NCBI GenBank assembly: GCA_965661765.1
Contig: CBFIFE010000002.1
Span: 40,540-104,539, forward strand
Source: JBMYZL01 sp965661765
GTDB taxonomy: Bacteria; Bacteroidota; Bacteroidia; Flavobacteriales_D; Sanyastnellaceae
DNA: 64,000 nucleotides
Direction of reading: 5' to 3'
Of the stretch, positions 7,601-15,646 are shown piece by piece. The first letter of the stretch is position 1, and each line of letters opens with the position of its first letter. The notes under the pieces were generated by a model. That model did not search any database and was not told where the DNA came from. It saw only the letters and a list, made by a program, of their open reading frames with translations. Both the position numbers and the translations under genes were made by a program.

Positions 7601-9681
7601 TCGGCTTGCGCTTCTTGTCGTCGCGATGCTCGGGTTTGTTGTTGTGTGGGTGGGTTTGGGTGGGCATTGCATCGGCTCAGGGCCCACCCCCTCTCCCCCG
7701 CCCGGATTCATTGTTTCTGTTGCCAGATGCTGAAGTGGAGGTTCACAGGCTGCCGACGTTGACTTCAGCAATGCCTGCTTCTGTCCGACAGTTGGATGCA
7801 CCGGCGCTGAACCGATCGGCGTCGCCCGATCTTGCCGAGGCCTTGAATCAGATTCCTGGGGTGTGGATGGAGACCCGGGGACAAGGAGGTTCACGTCGCA
7901 TCCAACTTCGATCCAGTGGCTTGCGATCTCCTTTTGCTGTGCGCAATTTGACCATGCTGCATGATGGGTTTCTCCTCACCCAAGCCGATGGCACGTCTCC
8001 GATGGAATGGTGGGTGCCGGCAGTGTTGGATGGGGTGCAAGTGGCCTCGGGCCCTGCCGGCGCTGCATGGGGAGGCGGTTACGGCGGGGTGATCTCGGGG
8101 CAAAGCCCTTCACCATCCGGAAACTCCTACGTGGAAAGCCGTTTTGGCGCCCCGGCCGCAGGCAGTTTTGAGGAGTCCAGGGGCGACCAACAAGTCTCGG
8201 TGCGATTGGGTGGACAATCCTTTTCCAACGACCGTGCGATGGGGTCCATTGCCATTCTCAAACAAAACAACGACGGATTTCGACATCAAGAAGCCAACGA
8301 TCGCTTGCAATTCGATGGCCATTTGCGCTGGCAGACTCGAGAGCAAGTGGCTCACCATGTTTGGCTGGGATTGTTGAGCGCCCGCTGGGAACTGCCAGGG
8401 TCCCTGAATGAACCTGTGGCTGACACCTTGCCTACATTTGCCCCGGGTGCCCCCTTCGAGGCCCGCGTGGATCGACGTTCTGGCGTGCTGGGTTACAGCC
8501 GGGTTCAAGACTGGGGCAAGAACCACCATCGGGGAATTTGGGCACTGTTGCAACAATCGGACAAGCACAACCCTTTCGGCACCAGCCGGTTCTACCAAGG
8601 CAACAAATTCGAGCAGGAAACAAATGGTTCGTTCCGCTTTCAGGAATGGTGGCGAATCCATCCAGCCGCCAAGGGCTGGCAATGGCTTTTCGAAGTGTCA
8701 GCCACTGGACAGGCAGATCGTCTGGCGGTGCAGGAATTCGACACGCTTGCGACGAATGCAGGGCAGCGCTATGCTTTGGATTTGTCGGCCTTTCGGGGCT
8801 GGACTGGCGCAAGTGTCCGCGGGACCTCTCCTGCTGGATGGTCGTTTGAAGGACAGCTGGCCATTGAAGGATTCTTGAGGACGTTGAAGGGAATTGGCGG
8901 AGAAGATGGCCAAACCGATTTGAATGATGCTTTCGAAAGACTTGCAGTTCTGCCAAGGCTCTCCATTTCGCGTGCGTTGCCAGGCCGGTGGGGCCACGCA
9001 ACCTTGCAAGCCGCGACAGGGATCAGCGACCCCACTGCTTTTGAATTGCTTGACCCGGTTTCCCTTCTGCCCAATCGGTTGAATCCGGAATTTGCTCAGT
9101 CAGTGGAATTGGGATGGCGGCATGCGCACTGGACACTTGTGGGGTATGCCATGCAGGTCAATGATGCCATTGTAACCGTAGCGGGTCCCAACGATGCACC
9201 CACAACAGCGAATGCAGGAACGCTGACCATGCTCGGCTTGGAATCCACTGCTCATTGGATGTGGATTCAAGGAAAACAGTGGACAGTGGAGCAATTTGTG
9301 GGCGCCAATCTGCCCAAGCACCGAAACTTGTTGCACGGCGACACGCCATTGCCAGGAACGCCCATGGTCTGGGGCAATGCCCGGTGTGTGGCCACGTGGA
9401 CAAGGGGGCTCACCATTGATTTCTTGGCCACTTACCGAGGTCGTGTGCCATTGAACGATGAAGGCACCTTTCTGGCTGATCCCGCATGGCTTTTGGATTT
9501 GGTCATGGCCTGGTCAGCGAAAGAGCGGAGATGGTCCGGCCAGATGGGCATTCGAAATCTGACGGATGTTCGAACCTCCAACTGGTGGCAACTCAATGCG
9601 TTTGGCGACCGGCACCACAACCCTGCGCCGGGTCGCCAACTCTGGGCTGCATTGCGGTTGGACATCAGTCCAGCACGATGA
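7597..9681 (+). CDS. TonB-dependent receptor, PqqU/YncD-like
   Basis: A 694-residue outer membrane receptor that starts at a TTG overlapping the dehydrogenase stop (TTGA, 7597-7600); there is no in-frame ATG before the signal peptide (LLLCGWVWVGIASAQ). It has a plug domain directly after the signal, with no SusC-type N-terminal extension: DLAEALNQIPGVWMETRG, then QLRSSGLRSPFAVRNL (102-118), DGFLLTQADG and ASGPAGAAWGGGYGGVI. This wording closely follows the plug of E. coli YncD/PqqU, recalled from memory. The barrel follows and ends with LWAALRLDISPAR. Pairing with a PQQ-type dehydrogenase suggests PQQ import. A metal-chelate or other substrate is the alternative. It overlaps the next convergent gene by 17 bases. 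Confidence 0.85.
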   Translation: MIGLRFLSSRCSGLLLCGWVWVGIASAQGPPPLPRPDSLFLLPDAEVEVHRLPTLTSAMPASVRQLDAPALNRSASPDLAEALNQIPGVWMETRGQGGSRRIQLRSSGLRSPFAVRNLTMLHDGFLLTQADGTSPMEWWVPAVLDGVQVASGPAGAAWGGGYGGVISGQSPSPSGNSYVESRFGAPAAGSFEESRGDQQVSVRLGGQSFSNDRAMGSIAILKQNNDGFRHQEANDRLQFDGHLRWQTREQVAHHVWLGLLSARWELPGSLNEPVADTLPTFAPGAPFEARVDRRSGVLGYSRVQDWGKNHHRGIWALLQQSDKHNPFGTSRFYQGNKFEQETNGSFRFQEWWRIHPAAKGWQWLFEVSATGQADRLAVQEFDTLATNAGQRYALDLSAFRGWTGASVRGTSPAGWSFEGQLAIEGFLRTLKGIGGEDGQTDLNDAFERLAVLPRLSISRALPGRWGHATLQAATGISDPTAFELLDPVSLLPNRLNPEFAQSVELGWRHAHWTLVGYAMQVNDAIVTVAGPNDAPTTANAGTLTMLGLESTAHWMWIQGKQWTVEQFVGANLPKHRNLLHGDTPLPGTPMVWGNARCVATWTRGLTIDFLATYRGRVPLNDEGTFLADPAWLLDLVMAWSAKERRWSGQMGIRNLTDVRTSNWWQLNAFGDRHHNPAPGRQLWAALRLDISPAR

Positions 9682-11620
9682 GCTCCGTGCGCCGGTTCGC
9701 CGCCTTTCCTTCAGGCGTATCATTGGACATCAGCGGCTCGGTTTCGCCGCGTCCCTCAGTTTCGAATCGTTCCCGCGACAGACCAGCGTTGGCAAAATAT
9801 TCAAGCACAGCTTTGGCGCGTGCCTCACTCAGCTGCAGGTTGGACTTCGGATTTCCCGTGTTGTCCGTATGACCAACGATTCGGACACGCAAATCAGGTT
9901 GATTGCGAAGGGCTTCGATGATGGGGTCCAAATCGGGCTGAAAACCATCTGAGAGCAGCGAAGAACCCGATTCAAAGCGCAAGTTTTTCAGCACAAGCGA
10001 ACTGCCCACAGCCAGGCGAGACAAGGCAATGTCGAGTCGTTTGGCAGGTTGCCAGGTCGACAAGGACATGGGAACGATGGACATGATGTAATGGGGGTGA
10101 TGGGCTCGGAACCACCACTTCTCCCCCACAGGGATGGGCAATGAGAATAGACCATCAGCGGTGGCCACTTGTGCCAGCAGTTCGCCCAAATCGGAAACCA
10201 CTTCCACCATTGCACCTTCTATGGGTTGTCCTGAGACCAAATCTGTGACCCGGCCCTCTATCGCCACAACTGGCGAAGGACGCGCGGACATCGGCAATTC
10301 CAGTTCCCACAAATCAAGGTTGCCTGGATCGTCCCTGTCGGTTGCAAAGTAGGCCAAATCGCCCGCGGCTGTCACCAACAAATGGCCTTCATCGGCCTGT
10401 GTATTGATGGGATAGCCGAGGTTTTTCGGGCTTCCCCACCGGCCATCGGCTTGCAGCCGAGAGACAAAGAGGTCCTTGCCGCCCATCCCCGGGTGACCAT
10501 CGGAAACGAAGTACAGCGTTTTGCCGTCAGGGTGCAACATCGGATTGCTCTCGTCCCCTGGGGTGTTCACCTCACCTCGCAGGGGTTGCGCAGCAGACCA
10601 ATCGTCTTCTGGCCCCTGACGGGTTGCGAAAAAAACGTCGGCATGCCGACGTCCAGGCCCGTCGCTGATGGACCGCACAAACAGAAGGGTTCGGCCATCT
10701 GCCGACAAGGATGGTTGGCTCTCCCAAGCCCTGGTGTTCGGGGCATCGAGGTTGGTCCCCAAACCAAATCTCCCATTCGCATTTTCAACGCGGGTTTCGA
10801 ACAGATCACATGAACCCTTGCCGCGTCGCCCGAAATAATCATAACGTGGCGACTCGCAAGCTGCAAAACAAAATGAACGGCCATCGCCGGCCATCGTGGC
10901 TGCACCTTCGTTTCCAGAGGTATTTACGCTGACCAAGGGCATGGCATCTTCCCAAGGGGCACCTACGGCGCGACGGGTGCTGACGAAAAAATCTTCTTGG
11001 CGATGCCCCGCGTCGGCGCGTGATTCGCGGGTAAAGAGGAGCGTCAACCCGTTCAGCGTGATGGCAGGACCATATTCAGGATCCGCGGTGTTCACAGCGC
11101 CGGGCATGGCGCGCGCCTGAACCTCAACGGGTTGCTTGTGGGCCTGGGCAGCGAAACGGACCGATTCCCGCGTCCGGTGCCAGGCAGCCAATTCGCCCTC
11201 TTCCCAGCGGATCGGCAACAAAAACTCATTTCGTTCTACATCTTCGAGGGCCTCCAGGGCCTCGTCATAGCGTCCGCTCATGTGCAACAACCGCACCCAA
11301 TCGGCGTAGCCACGAAGGAATCCACGGGGCCTGCGTTCCAACCCCTCCCGCAGCGCATCGGCTGCCTCGCTTGGGCGGTTGAGGTCCTCGCAGATTTGGC
11401 CCATCATCAGCCAAGCCTCCACAAAGCCATCGTCCCTGTTCACCGCATAGCGCAAGGACTCCAATGCCGCCTCCAGCTCCTGATTCATGTACGCCGCAAG
11501 CCCTGCATCAAAAGCCTTTTGCGCCTTTCTGTCCTCTGATTTTCCCATGCCTTGCGCCCACAATTGCGCGCTCATTGCCACCAGCGAGACGAACAATGCC
11601 CAACGAACAAACCCTTTCAT
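9665..11620 (-). CDS. OmpA-family protein with TPR, PD40 propeller and CRD domains (PorE-like architecture)
   Basis: A 651-residue envelope protein starting at ATG 11620 (MKGFVRWALF, signal peptide cut after QLWA). Domain order: TPR helices (about 25-125; EAALESLRYAVNRDDGFVEAW), PD40/WD40-like propeller blades (about 160-420; LSADGRTLLFVRS, LHPDGKTLYFVSDG, GGKDLFVSRLQADG), a carboxypeptidase regulatory-like domain (about 430-515; VEGRVTDLVSGQPIEGAMVEV type) and a C-terminal OmpA peptidoglycan-binding domain (FESGSSLLSDG ... GHTDNTGNPKSNLQLSEARA). This order matches PorE of the type IX secretion system. It lacks the lipobox that P. gingivalis PorE carries, and Bacteroidota hold several paralogues, so a T9SS role is plausible but unproven. 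Confidence 0.85.
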   Translation of the reverse strand: MKGFVRWALFVSLVAMSAQLWAQGMGKSEDRKAQKAFDAGLAAYMNQELEAALESLRYAVNRDDGFVEAWLMMGQICEDLNRPSEAADALREGLERRPRGFLRGYADWVRLLHMSGRYDEALEALEDVERNEFLLPIRWEEGELAAWHRTRESVRFAAQAHKQPVEVQARAMPGAVNTADPEYGPAITLNGLTLLFTRESRADAGHRQEDFFVSTRRAVGAPWEDAMPLVSVNTSGNEGAATMAGDGRSFCFAACESPRYDYFGRRGKGSCDLFETRVENANGRFGLGTNLDAPNTRAWESQPSLSADGRTLLFVRSISDGPGRRHADVFFATRQGPEDDWSAAQPLRGEVNTPGDESNPMLHPDGKTLYFVSDGHPGMGGKDLFVSRLQADGRWGSPKNLGYPINTQADEGHLLVTAAGDLAYFATDRDDPGNLDLWELELPMSARPSPVVAIEGRVTDLVSGQPIEGAMVEVVSDLGELLAQVATADGLFSLPIPVGEKWWFRAHHPHYIMSIVPMSLSTWQPAKRLDIALSRLAVGSSLVLKNLRFESGSSLLSDGFQPDLDPIIEALRNQPDLRVRIVGHTDNTGNPKSNLQLSEARAKAVLEYFANAGLSRERFETEGRGETEPLMSNDTPEGKAANRRTELIVLD

Positions 11621-11656
11621 GTGGCAAATGAACGATGTTCTGCCGACCTTTCGCGC

Positions 11657-12199
11657 ATGGCAGGGACAGGAATTCGGGTGGGGCTGCTTTCGGATACGCA
11701 CAGCCACATGGACGATCGGATTTTGCACCACTTCAAGGGTGTGGATGAGATTTGGCATGCGGGGGACATCGGGCGGTTGGAGGTCGTGGATGAACTGGCC
11801 AAACTCGCTCCGGTCCGTGCCGTCTTTGGCAACATCGACGACCAGCGCGTGCGCTCTGAGCATCCGGAGGTGCGGGATTGGAGGATCGGAAGGCACCGCA
11901 TTTTGATGCTCCACATTGGTGGCCGGCCCGGTCGATATGCGAAAGGGGTGCGGTCGCTGCTGATGGCGCGACAACCGAGTTTGTTCATTTGTGGCCACAG
12001 CCATTTGTTGCGGGTGGAGCGGGATGCCACTTGGGGCGGGCTCTATGTCAATCCCGGGGCTGCAGGGGTGCACGGCTTCCATCGTGTGCGCACCTTGCTG
12101 AGATTCCACTTTCATCCAGAAAATGGACTTTCCGACCTCGAAGTTGTGGAATTGGCCCCTCGAACTGCACAATCTTCCGTATCATTGCAGCGCAGTTGA
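11657..12199 (+). CDS. YfcE/MJ0936-type metallophosphoesterase
   Basis: A 180-residue calcineurin-like phosphoesterase. Metal-binding motifs are in order: LLSDTHSH (DxH), WHAGDIG (GD), FGNIDD (GNxD), LMLHIGG (the GxxH position changed in spacing) and ICGHSH (GHxH), then YVNPGAAG. Members hydrolyse phosphodiesters or phosphomonoesters in the cytosol; the substrate is unknown here. The ATG at 11657 gives the family N-terminus MAGTGIRVGLLSDTH; the frame stays open further 5' but that part is antisense to the OmpA gene start. It is divergent from that gene (36-base gap) and lies 91 bases before rho. Confidence 0.88.
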   Translation: MAGTGIRVGLLSDTHSHMDDRILHHFKGVDEIWHAGDIGRLEVVDELAKLAPVRAVFGNIDDQRVRSEHPEVRDWRIGRHRILMLHIGGRPGRYAKGVRSLLMARQPSLFICGHSHLLRVERDATWGGLYVNPGAAGVHGFHRVRTLLRFHFHPENGLSDLEVVELAPRTAQSSVSLQRS

Positions 12200-12290
12200 A
12201 GGAAGCACGCGTGTTGCTCTGCAACAGACGGCTTGTCAGAAGATGATTCTGTCCCTTCAAATCTCCACAGATTTACTGAAAACACATTTG

Positions 12291-14315
12291 ATGTACGACA
12301 TCATAGAATTGAATGGCAAGAAAGTTGCCGACCTGCGCGAAATCGCAAAAAACCTGGGCATTCGTCGTTTGGACAAGTTGAAAAAGCAGGATTTGGTGTA
12401 TTCCATCCTCGACGAGCAAGCCCTGAAGCCTGTGAAACAGTCTGGCTCACCCTCGTCCGCAGCTTCTGGCAACAACAATGGCAGGAGGCAGAATGTTGAA
12501 TCGGAAGCAAAAGCAACGACACCCCCGCCATCCAAGGATTCCGACGGCGACCGCCAGGCTGGAGACGCCATGCGCGCACGGCGAAATCAACGCAACAATC
12601 GCGGTGCAAAGGAGCGTGTTGCACGGCCAGAAAACGCAGAAGAGACCGAAAAGGCTCGTCACGCAGACGCCCGACCAACGGATTCGTCAGGAGCGCATGC
12701 GACAAACCAAGAACAGGCTGCAACATCGGACGCCAGCAAGGATGGAGACAACCGTTCCAAGCCAGAGCGCTCAGCAAACCCGGACGCTCGTGCCCCCAGG
12801 AAAGATCGCTCGCAGAACCGTCGTCGCGGAAACAATGCCGAAGGGACTCCTGTCCAAGAGGCCACTCCCAATGACGAGGCATCAACCGTTGACACGTCCC
12901 CTGCCCATTCAGGCAATCGCCGTGAAGGGGAACGCACAAGTGGGCGAAACCCCAGGGGTGGGCGTGGTGCGGAGGGTGCCAAAGCCGATTCCCGAGGCAA
13001 TCGCAATGATGGCAACGAACGCGGGGAACGCAGCAACAACCGCAACGACGGCAACGAACGCGGGGATCGCAACAACAATCGAAACGACCGCAACAGTCGC
13101 AATGACCGAGGCGATCGCAATGACCGAGGCGATCGAAACAACAACAGACGCCAGAAGCGGGACCCCTTCATCAGTGAGCCTGAAGAACACGGTTTCAACT
13201 TCGACGGGATCATCGAAGCCGAAGGCGTACTCGAAGTTCAGCCTGAAGGGTATGGTTTCCTTCGGTCAGCGGATTACAACTACCTGAACTCCCCGGATGA
13301 CGTTTACGTCAGTGCAAAGCAAATCAAGCAGTTTTCGCTGCAAACCGGTGACAATGTCGTCGCGAAAATCCGTCCGCCCAGGATTGGGGAGAAATTCTAT
13401 CCGCTGATTGATGTGGACAGCATCAACGGCCGCTCTCCTGAGTGGGTGCGAGATCGTGTTCCTTTCAAATTCCTGACGCCCCTGTTCCCACAAGAACAGT
13501 TCAAATTGAGCACACGCGGGGGAAACATCTCAACGCGTCTCATGGACCTCTTCGCCCCCGTCGGAAAAGGACAGCGAGGAATGCTGGTCTCGCAACCGAA
13601 AACAGGAAAGACCACCTTGTTGAAAGATGTAGCCAATGCCATCAGCATCAACCACCCAGAAGTTTATTTGATCATCCTCCTCATCGACGAGCGTCCTGAG
13701 GAAGTCACTGACATGAAACGCAGCGTCAATGCAGAGGTCATCGCCTCGACGTTTGACGAGCCGGCAGATCGCCATGTCAAGATTGCGAACTTGGTGCTCG
13801 AAAAGTCCAAAAGAATGGTGGAATGCGGACATGACGTTTGCATTCTGCTCGATTCCATCACGCGATTGGCTCGGGCGTACAACACTGTTTCTCCGAGCTC
13901 CGGCAAGATCCTGAGTGGCGGTGTCGAGGCGAATGCATTGCAGAAACCCAAGCGCTTTTTTGGTGCAGCGAGGAACATTGAAAACGGAGGCTCGCTTTCC
14001 ATCATTGCCACGGCCTTGACAGAGACCGGCTCGAAAATGGATGAAGTGATTTTTGAGGAATTCAAAGGAACCGGCAATATGGAATTGCAACTCGATCGTC
14101 GGATTTCGAACCGGCGCATTTACCCTGCCATTGACATTCTTTCCTCCGGTACCCGCAGAGAAGATTTGCTCATTGACAAAGAGTCGATGCAGCGCATTTG
14201 GATCTTGCGAAAGCATCTGGCCGATATGAACCCCGTCGAGGCCATGGAATTCATGAAAGAGCGAATGGAAGCCACACGATCGAATGAAGAATTCCTCAGT
14301 TCGATGAACGGATGA
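12291..14315 (+). CDS. rho: transcription termination factor Rho with large disordered insert
   Basis: A 674-residue Rho, much longer than E. coli Rho (419). Residues 1-45 form the Rho N-terminal helical bundle (KVADLREIAKNLGI, KKQDLVYSILDEQ). Residues 50-293 are an insert made almost wholly of R, N, D, G, E, S with tandem repeats. Then come the cold-shock RNA-binding fold (GYGFLRS, 320-326), Walker A PKTGKTT (436-442), Walker B ILLDSITRLARAY, the Q and R loops and the closing helix. It unwinds RNA and ends transcription as an ATP-driven hexamer. Bacteroidota Rho proteins commonly carry such an insert, reported to drive condensation in Bacteroides. The start ATG 12291 matches the family N-terminus. 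Its stop overlaps the next gene (ATGATGATG). Confidence 0.97.
   Translation: MYDIIELNGKKVADLREIAKNLGIRRLDKLKKQDLVYSILDEQALKPVKQSGSPSSAASGNNNGRRQNVESEAKATTPPPSKDSDGDRQAGDAMRARRNQRNNRGAKERVARPENAEETEKARHADARPTDSSGAHATNQEQAATSDASKDGDNRSKPERSANPDARAPRKDRSQNRRRGNNAEGTPVQEATPNDEASTVDTSPAHSGNRREGERTSGRNPRGGRGAEGAKADSRGNRNDGNERGERSNNRNDGNERGDRNNNRNDRNSRNDRGDRNDRGDRNNNRRQKRDPFISEPEEHGFNFDGIIEAEGVLEVQPEGYGFLRSADYNYLNSPDDVYVSAKQIKQFSLQTGDNVVAKIRPPRIGEKFYPLIDVDSINGRSPEWVRDRVPFKFLTPLFPQEQFKLSTRGGNISTRLMDLFAPVGKGQRGMLVSQPKTGKTTLLKDVANAISINHPEVYLIILLIDERPEEVTDMKRSVNAEVIASTFDEPADRHVKIANLVLEKSKRMVECGHDVCILLDSITRLARAYNTVSPSSGKILSGGVEANALQKPKRFFGAARNIENGGSLSIIATALTETGSKMDEVIFEEFKGTGNMELQLDRRISNRRIYPAIDILSSGTRREDLLIDKESMQRIWILRKHLADMNPVEAMEFMKERMEATRSNEEFLSSMNG
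13002..13133 (+). repeat. in-frame tandem repeats in the rho insert
   Basis: Two 39-base units (13002-13040 and 13041-13079) encode RNDGNERGERSNN and RNDGNERGDRNNN. They are followed by three 18-base units (13080-13097, 13098-13115, 13116-13133) encoding RNDRNS, RNDRGD and RNDRGD; the last two are identical at base level. All lengths are multiples of three, so copy number can change without shifting the frame. Confidence 0.9.
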
Positions 14316-14869
14316 TGATGCCGGACCGGATGCTCCCCGTTGTCGGTGCGCTCGTTTGGCTCACCTTCAAATATGTTGGCCTGATTTGGTTGACTTGGGA
14401 CGCTTCTGCCATGGCCGGTGGTTTGGTTCATATGCTCATTCTGTTGGGGTTGGGTGCTTGGGCTGCACAGACCAAGGGCATTGCAGATTCCAACCGATGC
14501 GTCAGTTTTTTGGATGCGTTGATTGCCGTGCTTCGGGTGACCTTTCGGTATGTGCTCGTGGGGGGCGTTGCGGTCGGAGTTTGGTACTTTGTGTTGAACG
14601 CCGATGGTGTCGCTGCGCGCAAGGCCGAGCAAGTCATGCGCATTGAAGAGGCCTTGGGGTCCGACGAGGCTTTTCAGCGAACCCTTGAATTTGCTCCAGA
14701 ATTGTCCACGATGGATCGCCAAACTGTCTACGAAAATCAGTTGGAGACGCTCGAGATGTATTACTCGGCCCCCTTCCATTTGGGCTTTGCTCTCTTGGCT
14801 TTGGCCGGTGCAGCGCTCGGATTCAGTTTGGTGGTGACTTTGGTGTGGCGATTCGTTTGGGGGAATTGA
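14312..14869 (+). CDS. DUF4199-type membrane protein
   Basis: A 185-residue integral membrane protein with four predicted helices: about 8-27 (VVGALVWLTFKYVGLIWLTW), 35-52, 72-95 (VTFRYVLVGGVAVGVWYFVL) and 155-180. A soluble acidic stretch lies between helices 3 and 4 (residues 96-150). Length, helix spacing and Bacteroidota context fit the DUF4199 family, whose function is unknown. The start overlaps the rho stop, so it is translationally coupled to rho; porT follows. Three ATG codons lie in a row at the start, and I took the first. Confidence 0.7.
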   Translation: MMMPDRMLPVVGALVWLTFKYVGLIWLTWDASAMAGGLVHMLILLGLGAWAAQTKGIADSNRCVSFLDALIAVLRVTFRYVLVGGVAVGVWYFVLNADGVAARKAEQVMRIEEALGSDEAFQRTLEFAPELSTMDRQTVYENQLETLEMYYSAPFHLGFALLALAGAALGFSLVVTLVWRFVWGN

Positions 14870-14902
14870 AACAATTTGAGATTGTTGACGTTCCTTTGTC
14901 GC

Positions 14903-15634
14903 ATGAATCCACGAATGTTCAGCCAGCGCGCGGCGTTGTTGGTCTTTGCTTGGATGTTCCTCGGTGGGATGGTTCTGGGTCAAGGCATGGGGCGCAAAAA
15001 CCTCGCAGCTTTCGATACCAAGCAGTACCATTTCGGTTTTGCTCTCTCGGGCAACTCTGCTGGTTTCCGCGTCAACATGGCTCAATTGGACAGTCTGAGT
15101 GGGAACTTGTTGGGCATTGAAAACAAACCCCAGAGTGGATTCAATCTGGCCATGATCGCCAGTTGGAATTTCAACAAGTACCTGCGTGTTCGTTTCTTGC
15201 CTGGGCTCTCATTCCAGGACCGGGCATTGGTCTACAACTTCAGCGAACCGGACGGTTCCATCACGCCCGTTACACGTCGAACGGAATCCGTTTATCTCGA
15301 CTTCCCTCTGGCCGTCAAGTTTCGGACCGAAAGGGTCGGGAACATTGCAGCATACGGGTTGATTGGCGCCAAGATATCCAAGGACATGCAATCGCAAGAA
15401 GATGTGAACCAGGCGCTGCTGGAAGAATATCTGCTCATCTTGGACTCTCGAAACCAATCCTTTGATTTGGGGGCTGGCATCGACATTTTCTTGCCCTTTT
15501 TCAAGTTCAGCATCGAGGGGAAATACGAGATCGGTCGAGCGAATGTCTTGTTCCAAGACAACAATGCCTTCGCGAATCCGATTGAATCCCTGCGCACCCG
15601 CTCCTTCATTTTGTCTTTGTGCTTTGAAGGGTAA
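14903..15634 (+). CDS. porT: PorT-like outer membrane beta-barrel protein of the type IX secretion system
   Basis: A 243-residue protein with signal peptide (MFLGGMVLGQ) and an outer membrane beta-barrel pattern. The mature start NLAAFDTKQYHFGFALSG matches the PorT/SprT entry motif (NL..FD.K.yHFGF). Other PorT-like strands are FNKYLRVRFLPGLSFQDR, TESVYLDFPLAVKFRTER and the end RTRSFILSLCFEG. PorT is an essential T9SS component of Bacteroidota, required for cargo secretion and gliding. Start: ATG 14903 (MNPRMF) is preferred over the TTG at 14876; ATG 14915 is also possible. The window holds several likely T9SS cargos (6.2, 19.4 and 30.6 kb). Confidence 0.78.
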   Translation: MNPRMFSQRAALLVFAWMFLGGMVLGQGMGRKNLAAFDTKQYHFGFALSGNSAGFRVNMAQLDSLSGNLLGIENKPQSGFNLAMIASWNFNKYLRVRFLPGLSFQDRALVYNFSEPDGSITPVTRRTESVYLDFPLAVKFRTERVGNIAAYGLIGAKISKDMQSQEDVNQALLEEYLLILDSRNQSFDLGAGIDIFLPFFKFSIEGKYEIGRANVLFQDNNAFANPIESLRTRSFILSLCFEG

Positions 15635-15646
15635 TCCCTGTTGAAC

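Noticed and set aside
13002..13133. Possible CRISPR-like direct repeats
   Set aside because: The units are contiguous with no spacers, are in frame and lie inside rho.
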